A stretch of DNA of 64,000 nucleotides, taken from NCBI GenBank assembly GCA_016707485.1, contig JADJHN010000002.1, forward strand, positions 1,364,001 to 1,428,000. Reading direction: 5' to 3'. How positions within the stretch are numbered: the stretch's first letter is position 1; the number at the start of each line of letters is the position of its first letter. This document shows positions 21,077 through 29,336 of the stretch, one piece after another. This DNA is from Lysobacterales bacterium (lineage in GTDB: Bacteria > Pseudomonadota > Gammaproteobacteria > Xanthomonadales > Rhodanobacteraceae). The notes under the pieces are model-generated. The model was given only the letters and a program-made list of their open reading frames with translations. It had not been told where the DNA came from and did not search any database. The position numbers and the translations under genes were made by a program.

Positions 21077-21760
21077 GTGAATGATTCAATTGCATTTGCC
21101 GGCTTGGACGTGGACATGTTTGCGCGTGGCAAAGCCATCGACATGCTGGATTTGCTGCGTGCGGAGCCGAGTGTGCTGCCGATGCAAGCAGCATGTCTGG
21201 ACATTGGCTGTGGCATCGGGGTGTCGCATCCCCTGATTGTCGATGACATCGGTAGTCTGGTCGGCGTCGATGTCTCGGCCGAGGCGGTCGAGATTGCGCG
21301 GGAGGCCAATGCAAAGGTCGAATATCGCGTGCAGCGCGACGAGTCGCTGCCGTTCGATTCGGAAGGCTTCGATTTCTGCAGCACGGTTTGCGTCATGCAC
21401 CATGTCCCTCCGGGGCAATGGCCAGCGTTTGTCGCCGAGGCCTGGCGGGTGACCAAGCCGGGTGGGCTGTTCGCGATATATGAGCACAATCCGGTCAATC
21501 CGATGACGCGTTGGGCGGTGTGGCGTTGTCCGTTCGATCATGATGCGGTGCTGCTGCGGGCCGGCGAGGTTCGCGAACTGCTGCGCAATCAGGGTTTCGA
21601 GATCGTCACGCGGCGCTATCTGTTCTTCATGCCGTTTGATCGGCCATGGGCACGCCGGTTTGATCGTTTGCTTCGATGGTTGCCGATCGGAGCGCAATAC
21701 GTCGTTTGTGGTCGTCGTCCGGTCGGCAGTGGATCAGCCGGAGTGGAGAACCCAGCGTGA
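21077..21760 (+). CDS. Class I SAM methyltransferase (N-terminus possibly damaged)
   Basis: About 227 residues from GTG 21077. Motif I is ACLDIGCGIG, then VGVDVS, then the VMHHVPP and RVTKPGGLFAIYEHNP motifs. The same frame runs 13 codons further upstream (ESYPSSYRRNV) and these residues look like the usual start of this family, but no start codon lies there before a TGA at 21035. An ATG at 21037 in the next frame would need a one-base shift to join. So either GTG is used or the native N-terminus was lost to a frameshift. The end overlaps the convergent gtrA-like gene by 27 bases. Confidence 0.75.
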   Translation: MNDSIAFAGLDVDMFARGKAIDMLDLLRAEPSVLPMQAACLDIGCGIGVSHPLIVDDIGSLVGVDVSAEAVEIAREANAKVEYRVQRDESLPFDSEGFDFCSTVCVMHHVPPGQWPAFVAEAWRVTKPGGLFAIYEHNPVNPMTRWAVWRCPFDHDAVLLRAGEVRELLRNQGFEIVTRRYLFFMPFDRPWARRFDRLLRWLPIGAQYVVCGRRPVGSGSAGVENPA

Positions 21761-22150
21761 CAGCAGGAAGGTCACCGGGATGGTCAGGACAACCGCGAAC
21801 CCGAACGCCAGCCATTGCGGGATGTCGATCACCTCGACGGCGAGACGAAGCAGCCCCAGGCTGATCAGGAACTGGGCCAGATAAACCAGCGGAAATCGCA
21901 GTGCCGAGCGCCGGCGCATCGGCTTGCGGAACACGAAGATTGCGCTCAAGCCATAGGCCATCACGATGCCAATGCCGTAGCCAATCGAATAGGCGAATTC
22001 GTAGCGCATCCATTGCAGCAGCAGTAGATAAATTGCGTAGGCGACTATCGTGTTCGCCCCGCCCATGATGAGGAAACGAACGAATTCGCCCGCCATGGCG
22101 CGGGCACGCGTCGGCCACGTGATGCCGGGCACTTCGTGCTCGTGATTCAT
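21734..22150 (-). CDS. GtrA family membrane protein (lipid-linked sugar flippase type)
   Basis: 138 residues with four membrane helices. It has the GtrA pattern FVRFLIMGGANTIVAYAIYL near the N-terminus and YGLSAIFVFRK in the middle. Members flip undecaprenyl-phosphate-linked sugars made by a GT2 enzyme; that enzyme is encoded just upstream (22267-23310). ATG 22150 gives a normal-length protein. The same frame continues upstream through a 20-C tract (seen as a proline run) without a stop to 22294, so tract length could change reading of an extended N-terminus (speculative). Confidence 0.88.
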   Translation of the reverse strand: MNHEHEVPGITWPTRARAMAGEFVRFLIMGGANTIVAYAIYLLLLQWMRYEFAYSIGYGIGIVMAYGLSAIFVFRKPMRRRSALRFPLVYLAQFLISLGLLRLAVEVIDIPQWLAFGFAVVLTIPVTFLLSRWVLHSG

Positions 22151-22223
22151 GCTTTGGAATCGGTATCTGAGTCGAATGGCGCTGACGCAGGCTGAGTTTG
22201 CGTCAAAAGTGCGCCCACCCCGC

Positions 22224-22243
22224 GGGGGGGGGGGGGGGGGGGG
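22224..22243 (+). repeat. Homopolymer of 20 G (20 C on the coding strand)
   Basis: Twenty consecutive G bases lie between the GT2 stop and the gtrA start, 74-93 bases upstream of the gtrA ATG on the coding strand. Tracts this long slip readily during replication. They are either phase-variation elements or places where an assembly is unreliable. Confidence 0.95.
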
Positions 22244-22266
22244 AGGGTTGGTTCCCCCGGCCGCGG

Positions 22267-23310
22267 CTACCTCGCGTTCCCTCTTCCGGCGCACCCCCGC
22301 AAGGGAAGGGAAGGGCTTTTCGCATTCTTGGGGTTCAAGTCAGTGCCATTCGTGTCCAAGCCGCTCCTACAACCGGCGTGGGCCTCGACCAGATAGACCG
22401 GCTTGCGATAGGTCGCGCCCATCAGTCGCCCGAGATACTCGCCAATGATGCCGAGGATCAGCAACTGGATGCCGCAGGCGAACAGGATGACCGACATCAG
22501 CGAGGTGTAGCCGGGGTTGGTGATATGGCCGCTGAAGTAGCCATACACGACGTACATCATGTACAGGAAGCTGATTGCCGCGATCGCCGCACCGCCGTAG
22601 CTGGCGATGCGCAGGGGCAGATGCGAAAAGGTGACGAAGATATTGACCGCGTGCGAGATGAGCTTGCGCCAGGTGTAGGCACTTTCGCCGTGCCGGCGCT
22701 CGCCGTGAGTGACTTCAACGGTTGTTGCGGACGAAGTCATCCAGGACAGCATGCCGTCGATGTAGGGCCGGGCAAGGCGGAATCCGGTCAGTTGGCGGGC
22801 GAGCGGAGCACGGATGGCGCGGAACGACGAGTAGTGTTCATTGAGTTCGGGAAACGCGCGCTTGAGGGTCCAGCGCATGAGCTCCGAGCTGAGGTTGCGC
22901 ACGCCCGTATGGGTACGTTGCGGAAACAAGCCGTAGACCAATGGCGTTTCGTCGCTGCCGGCTTCGAGCATCGACGCAATAGCCTCCGGCGGGTGCTCAA
23001 GATCATCATCCATGGTGATGATCCAGCGCCCACGCGCGTGCTCGATGCCGCAGATCGTCGCGGCATGCTGGCCGAAATTGCGGCTCAGGCGCAGGCCGAT
23101 CACTTCCTGAAAATTGTTCGCCAGTGAGCGGATCGCGGGCCACGATTGCGGGCGTCCGCGATCATCGACGAGGATCAGCTCCCAGGACAATCCGGCTTTC
23201 GTCATGCTGGCGGCAAGGCGCTGATGCAGTTCTGCCAGGGCGTCGCTGCCGCCGAACACGGGTACGACCACGGTGACGTCGATTTCAGGGGGCATGCTGG
23301 GATGAAACAT
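22267..23310 (-). CDS. GT2 glycosyltransferase, dolichyl/undecaprenyl-phosphate sugar transferase type
   Basis: 347 residues from ATG 23310. The GT2 domain has VTVVVPVFGG, the DDDLEHPPEA metal motif, and HGERRHGESAYTWRKL, the late motif of polyprenyl-phosphate glycosyltransferases. Two C-terminal membrane helices follow (about 250-315). The normal family end is near RKPVYLVEAHA. The last 33 residues (from about GCRSGLD) are encoded by a repeat-like stretch starting with the TGTAGGAGCGGCTT signature and look like an accidental extension. The start codon lies 23 bases after the epimerase stop, so the order on the minus strand is epimerase, GT2, GtrA, as in lipid-linked sugar operons. Confidence 0.9.
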   Translation of the reverse strand: MFHPSMPPEIDVTVVVPVFGGSDALAELHQRLAASMTKAGLSWELILVDDRGRPQSWPAIRSLANNFQEVIGLRLSRNFGQHAATICGIEHARGRWIITMDDDLEHPPEAIASMLEAGSDETPLVYGLFPQRTHTGVRNLSSELMRWTLKRAFPELNEHYSSFRAIRAPLARQLTGFRLARPYIDGMLSWMTSSATTVEVTHGERRHGESAYTWRKLISHAVNIFVTFSHLPLRIASYGGAAIAAISFLYMMYVVYGYFSGHITNPGYTSLMSVILFACGIQLLILGIIGEYLGRLMGATYRKPVYLVEAHAGCRSGLDTNGTDLNPKNAKSPSLPLRGCAGRGNAR

Positions 23311-23333
23311 TTGGCGAGGTCTCGATGGGTGGG

Positions 23334-24269
23334 TCAGGCAAGCGTTGATGATTGGTGCCAAGCCCAGGTCCTTCGCAATCCGCTGGCGAGATCGACACGC
23401 GCCTGCCAGCCCAGCTCGTCGGCGATCAGCTGATGAGAAGGTGATACACAGGCCACGTCGACGCCACGCGCCGGTTGGAACTCCACGTTTATGCTGCGAC
23501 CGCTGGCGACCTGGCAGGCTTCGATCAGTTCGAGGATGGATGCCGTCTGGCCACTGGATACATTGTACACATTGACTGGGCGCTGCAGTGGTGAGAACAA
23601 CGCGGCGGTCACGGCTTCGAGAAGGTCATCGATGTAGCAATAGTCGCGAACGGTCGAGCCATCGCCCCAGATCTGGAATGCCTTGCCGTCGCTGGCGCGA
23701 TCGAACATGGTCGGCACGATGGCGAATCCCTTGGTCACACGCTGACCCGGGCCATAGAGATTGCTCGGTCGCAACATGACCGCCGACCAGTCGGTCGTTG
23801 CCACGGCGGCGTGCAGGAAAGCCTCGGCGGCCGCCTTGCCGGCGCCGTAGTAGGAGCGCGGGCGCAGTGGCCTGGACTCGGCTGCATTGGCCGCATCATC
23901 ACCGTAGATGGCACCCCCCGATGACAGGTAGACGATGCGACGCCCGGGGAACTCGGCGGCACATTCGAGCAGGCGCGTAAGCGGCAGCAGGTTGCCAAGT
24001 ACCTCCAGCGAAGGATCCCGTGCCGAAACGCCGGGCGTCGTCATCGATGCGGCATAGACAACCCGATTGCACCGACCCAACGCCTCGCGGAGCAGGTGGC
24101 GATCCTCGATCGAGCCGCGCATGTGGACGATGCCGGCCTGGGTGCCGTCGGCCTGCGAGCGGCCGAGTGCGTGGACCTTATGGCTCTGTCTTGCCAGGTG
24201 CGTGCACAGGGCGGAACCGATGAAGCCGGCCGAGCCAAGGACAAGTATTGATTCGGCTGCTGCGTGCAT
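23334..24269 (-). CDS. NAD-dependent nucleotide-sugar epimerase/dehydratase
   Basis: About 311 residues, extended SDR fold. The dinucleotide motif GSAGFIG is at residues 12-18; the catalytic set is S117/S118 (YLSSGGAIYG) with Y141 and K145 (YYGAGK). RPSNLYGPGQ and the segment IWGDGSTVRDYCYIDD are typical of UDP-glucose 4-epimerase relatives. ATG 24269 is preferred; ATG 24290 would add seven residues, and neither has a clear Shine-Dalgarno. It probably supplies the sugar nucleotide used by the GT2 enzyme encoded just downstream. The exact sugar is not predictable. Confidence 0.88.
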   Translation of the reverse strand: MHAAAESILVLGSAGFIGSALCTHLARQSHKVHALGRSQADGTQAGIVHMRGSIEDRHLLREALGRCNRVVYAASMTTPGVSARDPSLEVLGNLLPLTRLLECAAEFPGRRIVYLSSGGAIYGDDAANAAESRPLRPRSYYGAGKAAAEAFLHAAVATTDWSAVMLRPSNLYGPGQRVTKGFAIVPTMFDRASDGKAFQIWGDGSTVRDYCYIDDLLEAVTAALFSPLQRPVNVYNVSSGQTASILELIEACQVASGRSINVEFQPARGVDVACVSPSHQLIADELGWQARVDLASGLRRTWAWHQSSTLA

Positions 24270-24517
24270 GGACGGAGTAGGTGGCGGCATGGGAACCGGT
24301 GATTGTATCGGGGCTGGCCTCAGTATTCCGGTAATCCGGGCGCCGTGGGTGGGCAACGCCCGCAGGCTCGGCTTGCAGCGGTACGGCCTTGAATCTTGCT
24401 TCGCTGATGGGTCGGGGCTATCGTCCACGGGCGGATGCGGCAGGCGGACACCTTGCACCACATGGTCGCGGGCGAAGATTCCGCAGCAGGCTGTACGCCA
24501 TCGGCAGGGGGCAGATC

Positions 24518-25360
24518 GTGGGATTGCTGGACGAACTTGAAAGTGAAGCGCAACGGCGCAAGTCGAACGACGACGACGCGGCTGCACTGAAGGCTGCGCG
24601 CGAGACAGCGTATCGCACGGCGCTGGAGCCGGCCATGGGCAAGTTGTTCGCCTATCTCACCGAACTGGTGGCCAAGCTCAGGCAACTGCAGCCGAAGATC
24701 GCCATCCGCCATGCGCTGGCCGGCTACGGTGATGTCGTGGCCTATGTCGAGCACGAATACGACGTTCGCGAGGCGCGCCAGCCGTCTTCCAGGGAAATCA
24801 CCCTGGCATTCTTTGCCACCGTGGCGAGTTCGGAATGCCCGAACGTGCAGGTCGAGGGCTCGGCGCGTGTGCGAGCCGTTTCGGCGCTGTTCCAGCGCCA
24901 TCGCCTGGGTGCGCCTTTGGCGGCGAGCAAGGATGCGTCTGGTGAAATCGTCGGGGCAACCTTCAAGGCGAAGGGTCGCGTGCCGCTGACCGCCGTATTC
25001 AGCGCCGATGCCGCGACTGGCCAGTTGCGCATGAGCTTCACGAATTTCGACGACTTCGCCACGGCGGTGAAGACAGTTGCGCCGGATCAGGTCAGCGAGG
25101 CGCTGTACGATCAAATAGGCCGCTACCTGATGCGCGAGCCGACCGAACTGCTGCGCGAAGTGCTGCCCGAGGATTACCGCAGCCAATTGCGCGCCCGCGT
25201 CCATCACGATGAGGTCAAGCGGCGTTGGGAGTCGCAGATCGCCTCGCGTCAACAGGAAGACATCGCGATGCTCAAGCGCGAATACGGACTGGGTGCGCGC
25301 TTCAATCGCCTAGGTGATGCGATGGGCAAGTTGCGCGGGCTGGTTTCGCGAAAGCCCTGA
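24518..25360 (+). CDS. Conserved-type cytoplasmic protein of unknown function
   Basis: 280 residues from GTG 24518, with AGGGGG about 8 bases upstream. There is no signal peptide or membrane segment. The first 70 residues are helical and charged (LLDELESEAQRRKSNDDD), the middle contains a beta-rich region (about 85-200), and the end is a basic helix (SQIASRQQEDIAMLKREYG). I do not recognise the family. Codon use is like that of the neighbours. It ends at a bidirectional terminator shared with hppA. Confidence 0.72.
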   Translation: MGLLDELESEAQRRKSNDDDAAALKAARETAYRTALEPAMGKLFAYLTELVAKLRQLQPKIAIRHALAGYGDVVAYVEHEYDVREARQPSSREITLAFFATVASSECPNVQVEGSARVRAVSALFQRHRLGAPLAASKDASGEIVGATFKAKGRVPLTAVFSADAATGQLRMSFTNFDDFATAVKTVAPDQVSEALYDQIGRYLMREPTELLREVLPEDYRSQLRARVHHDEVKRRWESQIASRQQEDIAMLKREYGLGARFNRLGDAMGKLRGLVSRKP

Positions 25361-25493
25361 GTGGGCGATCCTCTTGTCGCAACGCGGTGTCGAGCATCGT
25401 GCGCCTGAGGAAAGCGGTCGACTGCGGCCTGAAGGCTTCTCTTGCTCAGGCGGGACGAGCGGCGCGGGTTTCCCGGGTGGTACTTGAGTTCAG

Positions 25494-25522
25494 AAAAAAC
25501 CCCCGGAATCCGGGGGTTTTTC
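25494..25522. terminator. Bidirectional terminator between the unknown gene and hppA
   Basis: AAAAAA-CCCCCGGA...TCCGGGGG-TTTTT forms a stem with a T-run on either strand, so it can end transcription of the plus-strand gene (stop 25360) and of the convergent hppA (stop 25553). Confidence 0.92.
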
Positions 25523-25552
25523 TTGTGCGGATGAAGCCATGCAATCAGCACA

Positions 25553-27622
25553 TCAGAGCAGCGGCACCAGCAACAGGGCGACGATGTTGATGATCTTGAT
25601 CAGCGGATTCACGGCCGGGCCGGCAGTGTCCTTGTACGGGTCGCCGACGGTGTCGCCGGTGACGGCGGCCTTGTGCGCTTCGGAACCCTTGCCGCCGAAG
25701 TTGCCATCCTCGATGTACTTCTTGGCATTGTCCCAGGCGCCGCCGCCGGTGGTCATCGAGATCGCCACGAAAAGGCCGGTGACGATGGTGCCGATGAGCA
25801 CGCCACCCAGGGCCTGGGCGCCGGCCATCGGACCGGCAATCCAGCCGATGCCGAAACCGACAATCACCGGCACGAGCACGGGCAGCAGCGACGGAACCAT
25901 CATTTCCTTGATTGCCGATTTGGTCAGCAGGTCGACTGCACGCGAATAGTCGGGCTTGGTCGTGCCTTCCATGATGCCCTTGATCTCGCGGAACTGGCGG
26001 CGCACTTCCTCGACCACGCTGCCAGCCGCGCGACCGACTGCCTCCATCGCCATGGCGCCGAACAGGTACGGAATCAGGCCGCCGATGAGCAGGCCGATGA
26101 TCACGTAGTGGTTGGAGATGTCGAAGGTGTAGATGTTGTCGGGGTGTTCCACGGCGAGCTTGTGCGTGTAATCGGCAAACAGCACCAGCGCGGCGAGGCC
26201 GGCCGAACCGATCGCGTAGCCCTTGGTCACTGCCTTGGTCGTGTTGCCGACTGCATCCAGCGGATCCGTCACGGCACGCACTTCGCTTGGCAGCTCGGCC
26301 ATCTCGGCGATGCCGCCGGCGTTGTCGGTGATCGGGCCGTAGGCATCGAGGGCGACAATCATGCCGGTCATCGACAGCATCGCCGTAGCGGCGACGGCAA
26401 TGCCGTACAGGCCGCCAAAGAAGTAGGCAGCCCAGATCGCCACGCACACGGAAAGCACCGGCCATGCCGTCGACTTCATCGAAATTCCGATGCCGGCAAT
26501 GATGTTGGTTGCATGTCCGGTGGTCGATGCCTGGGCGATATGGCGAACCGGGCCATATTCGGTGGCCGTGTAGTACTCGGTGATTACGACCATGGCGCCG
26601 GTCAGGATCAGGCCAACCAGCGAGCAGTAGAAGATGCTGTTCGCGGAAATGCCGACGCCGTTGCCGACATCGAGGCCGGTCGGAAAGAGTTCGTGGGTGA
26701 CGAACCAGAAGGCAATCGCCGAGAGCACGGCCGAGACGATGACTCCCTTGTACAGGGCATTCATGATCTTGCCGCCTTCGCTGGTCCTGACGAAGAACGT
26801 GCCGATGATCGAGGCAAGGATGGAAACGCCGCCAAGCACGATCGGATACAGCACTGCATTCGGGTTGCCGGCAAACATGACGCCGCCGAGCAGCATGGTC
26901 GCGATCAGGGTCACCGCATAGGTTTCGAACAGGTCGGCGGCCATGCCGGCGCAGTCGCCGACGTTGTCACCGACGTTGTCGGCGATCACCGCCGGGTTGC
27001 GCGGATCGTCCTCGGGGATTCCGGCTTCAACCTTGCCGACCAGATCCGCGCCGACGTCCGCACCCTTGGTGAAGATGCCGCCGCCGAGGCGGGCGAAGAT
27101 CGAGATCAGCGATGATCCGAAGGCCAGGCCGATCAGCGCATGCAGGGCCTCATCGGAGGCGTAGCCCAGCTTCGCCAGCAGGACGAAATAGCCGGCGACG
27201 CCCAGCAGGCCGAGGCCGACCACGAGCATTCCGGTGATCGCACCGCCGCGAAAGGCCACTGCCAGAGCTGCGGCGATGCCGCTGCGTGCCGCTTCGGCGG
27301 TGCGCACGTTGGCTCGGACCGAGACGTTCATGCCGATATAGCCGGCGAGGCCGGAGAGGATGGCGCCGATGGCGAAGCCGATCGCCGTCAGCCAGTTCAG
27401 GGCAAGTCCGATCGCAAGGAAAAGGACCACGCCGACAACCGAAATCGTCATGTACTGGCGGTTGAGGTAGGCCCGCGCACCCAGCTGGATCGCCGCGGCG
27501 ATCTCCTGCATGCGCTCGTTTCCGGCCGGCTTGGAGAGGATCCAGCGGATCGACCATGCGCCATAGAGAAGGGCGACACCCGCGCAAATCAATGAAAACA
27601 GTAAACCATGTTGCTGCAACAT
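25553..27622 (-). CDS. hppA: Membrane-bound proton-translocating pyrophosphatase, K+-independent type
   Basis: 689 residues with about 16 membrane helices; it couples PPi hydrolysis to proton pumping. Substrate motifs are GGGIFTKGADVGADLVGKVE and the segment DNVGDNVGDCAGMAADL. The diagnostic site reads GNTTKA (lysine instead of alanine), which marks potassium-independent H+-PPases. The start is ATG 27622 because GGGAGGA is correctly spaced for it; ATG 27625 is too close. On the same strand upstream lie a membrane protein and the PPi-dependent phosphofructokinase; both enzymes turn over PPi. An in vivo role in recovering energy from biosynthetic PPi, or in making PPi, is an inference. Confidence 0.95.
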   Translation of the reverse strand: MLQQHGLLFSLICAGVALLYGAWSIRWILSKPAGNERMQEIAAAIQLGARAYLNRQYMTISVVGVVLFLAIGLALNWLTAIGFAIGAILSGLAGYIGMNVSVRANVRTAEAARSGIAAALAVAFRGGAITGMLVVGLGLLGVAGYFVLLAKLGYASDEALHALIGLAFGSSLISIFARLGGGIFTKGADVGADLVGKVEAGIPEDDPRNPAVIADNVGDNVGDCAGMAADLFETYAVTLIATMLLGGVMFAGNPNAVLYPIVLGGVSILASIIGTFFVRTSEGGKIMNALYKGVIVSAVLSAIAFWFVTHELFPTGLDVGNGVGISANSIFYCSLVGLILTGAMVVITEYYTATEYGPVRHIAQASTTGHATNIIAGIGISMKSTAWPVLSVCVAIWAAYFFGGLYGIAVAATAMLSMTGMIVALDAYGPITDNAGGIAEMAELPSEVRAVTDPLDAVGNTTKAVTKGYAIGSAGLAALVLFADYTHKLAVEHPDNIYTFDISNHYVIIGLLIGGLIPYLFGAMAMEAVGRAAGSVVEEVRRQFREIKGIMEGTTKPDYSRAVDLLTKSAIKEMMVPSLLPVLVPVIVGFGIGWIAGPMAGAQALGGVLIGTIVTGLFVAISMTTGGGAWDNAKKYIEDGNFGGKGSEAHKAAVTGDTVGDPYKDTAGPAVNPLIKIINIVALLLVPLL

Positions 27623-27897
27623 CATTCCTCCCAGGGAGCAGGCAAGCAAAGGAAAAGGACCACTGAAAACCCCACCATGGATGCTCGTGATGCGCATGCC
27701 TCCTTCCATTCTTGGCCGGAACGAGGCAGGGATCAGGGCATCCCTAACCGGTCGAGTATAGCCGTGCCTGCGCGGGCATCACAGCCTTGCGCTGCAGCAT
27801 CCGGCGGAGGCGCGGTGGCGATGCGGATTCGAGTGCATGCCGGTGCTTCGGGCGCGGGCGAGAGCAGGAGTGGGTCGAGACCACCTTGCCGCCGCGA

Positions 27898-29313
27898 TCA
27901 ACCCGCGGCGGGCCGCGCCGGGCCTGATCCAGGTGCCCCGCCCGACCGTGCGTCCGGGTGCCGGGCCGGCATTGGCGCAAACCACAGCGCAATGGCCAGC
28001 GTTGCGGAAACAATCGGCCAGGTCACGAAGCGCAGCTCCGCGCTCGGTGCAAGGATGATGAAGCTGGCGGCATATACGAGCGCGCTGGAAGTCACGCCAA
28101 GAACCAGCGCCGCCCGTGGATCCTGACGGCCTCGCCAGGCGAGGATCAGCACGCCGAGATGGGCCAGCAGGTATGGCCAAGCACTGAAGACCCAGGTCGG
28201 TCGCAGGCGCGCCGCCAGATCGAGCAACCCTTGATGGGCGCGTGGATTGAGGATTTCCGGCAATGGCGGATTGTCGCGGTAGCTGGAGCGATCGGTGTAA
28301 TAGGCCAGCCCTGCAGTCGCCCCATCGTGCCTGCCGAACACCAGTTGGGTCGTCCTCAATCGATGTGCAAGGTATTCGCGCGGATGCTCGCGGACCGCCG
28401 ACCACCAGGCGGCGGCCAGCTCCCGTTGTTGCGCGGCGGGATAGGGGCGCACCAATCCGCTGCCGACGCCTGAGCGCGAGCGGACGAACAAGTGCGTCAC
28501 GGAGGCGGCATCGAAGGCCCCGCTGTCGCGAAGTTCCTGCACGTCCAGTCCCGGGCCATGGGTGAAGGGCGGCAGCAGCAGCTGGTCCGTGGCCACCGAC
28601 ATGGCGGCCAGATCCCACAGCGCCAGCATGGGCCACAAGGGACGGCGTTCATCTGCGAGGGCTCGATCGAAAGCGATGCTTGCGATCATGCCGATCAGGG
28701 CGGTTGCAAGGGCGCCGGCAAGCACGAGGCGATATCGCGAGGTGGCCATCGTCGACAGAATCCACGTCGCGGCTGCACCCAGCGGAATCACCGCGACTAG
28801 GGAGTTCTGCCGGATGCAACCCGCGTAGACGATCAAGGCGAGGGCCATGCAGATGCCCGCACGTGACCGGCCGGGGCGATGCCTTGCGAGCAATCCCGCG
28901 GCAAGCACGAGCACGGCCGTCATGTGTGCATCGGAAAGGAGATGCGCCATCTGCACGAGTACCAGCGGACTCAGGCCGCCAGCCAGCACCACGACCAGGA
29001 GCCAGCCGAACGAGAACTTCCTGGCAGCAAGGCACCAGCCCATGCCGGCCCAGAACATGCCGAGGTTCAGGCACAGCAGGCTGGCCGGATTTCCAAAGGC
29101 GGCAAGCAGCACGGACCAGAGACCGATCATGGGCACCGGCGTGATGTTGGAAAACTCGCCGCTGCGGGCCTGCCAGTATTGATAGGCGGAATCGAACGGA
29201 TAATGGCCCGGATAGAGCAAGGCCAGGGAAATGCAGAACCCCAGCGACACCAGCAGCCAAACCCCGATCGGCCCGACCATGGTGTCGCTGTCACCCGCGT
29301 GCGTGCGCTGCAT
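27898..29313 (-). CDS. Polytopic membrane protein, GT-C-like layout
   Basis: 471 residues from ATG 29313 (TTG 29334 and ATG 29280 are alternatives; none has a strong ribosome-binding site). About 10-11 membrane helices. The first loop, after helix 1, carries YPFDSAYQYWQA, an acidic motif in the position where GT-C-fold membrane glycosyltransferases place a catalytic Asp. The largest soluble loop (about 240-350) contains VRPYPAAQQRELAAAWW. Proline-rich, unstructured tail. I cannot name the family. It starts 23 bases after the pfp stop, so it is probably cotranscribed with pfp, interrupting the pfp-hppA pairing. Confidence 0.7.
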   Translation of the reverse strand: MQRTHAGDSDTMVGPIGVWLLVSLGFCISLALLYPGHYPFDSAYQYWQARSGEFSNITPVPMIGLWSVLLAAFGNPASLLCLNLGMFWAGMGWCLAARKFSFGWLLVVVLAGGLSPLVLVQMAHLLSDAHMTAVLVLAAGLLARHRPGRSRAGICMALALIVYAGCIRQNSLVAVIPLGAAATWILSTMATSRYRLVLAGALATALIGMIASIAFDRALADERRPLWPMLALWDLAAMSVATDQLLLPPFTHGPGLDVQELRDSGAFDAASVTHLFVRSRSGVGSGLVRPYPAAQQRELAAAWWSAVREHPREYLAHRLRTTQLVFGRHDGATAGLAYYTDRSSYRDNPPLPEILNPRAHQGLLDLAARLRPTWVFSAWPYLLAHLGVLILAWRGRQDPRAALVLGVTSSALVYAASFIILAPSAELRFVTWPIVSATLAIALWFAPMPARHPDARSGGAPGSGPARPAAG

Positions 29314-29336
29314 TGTGCGGTTTTCAGGAAACAATT

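Noticed and set aside
25673..27115. 480-codon open frame opposite hppA
   Set aside because: hppA is certain; the reverse translation is an Asp/His/Gly-rich shadow.
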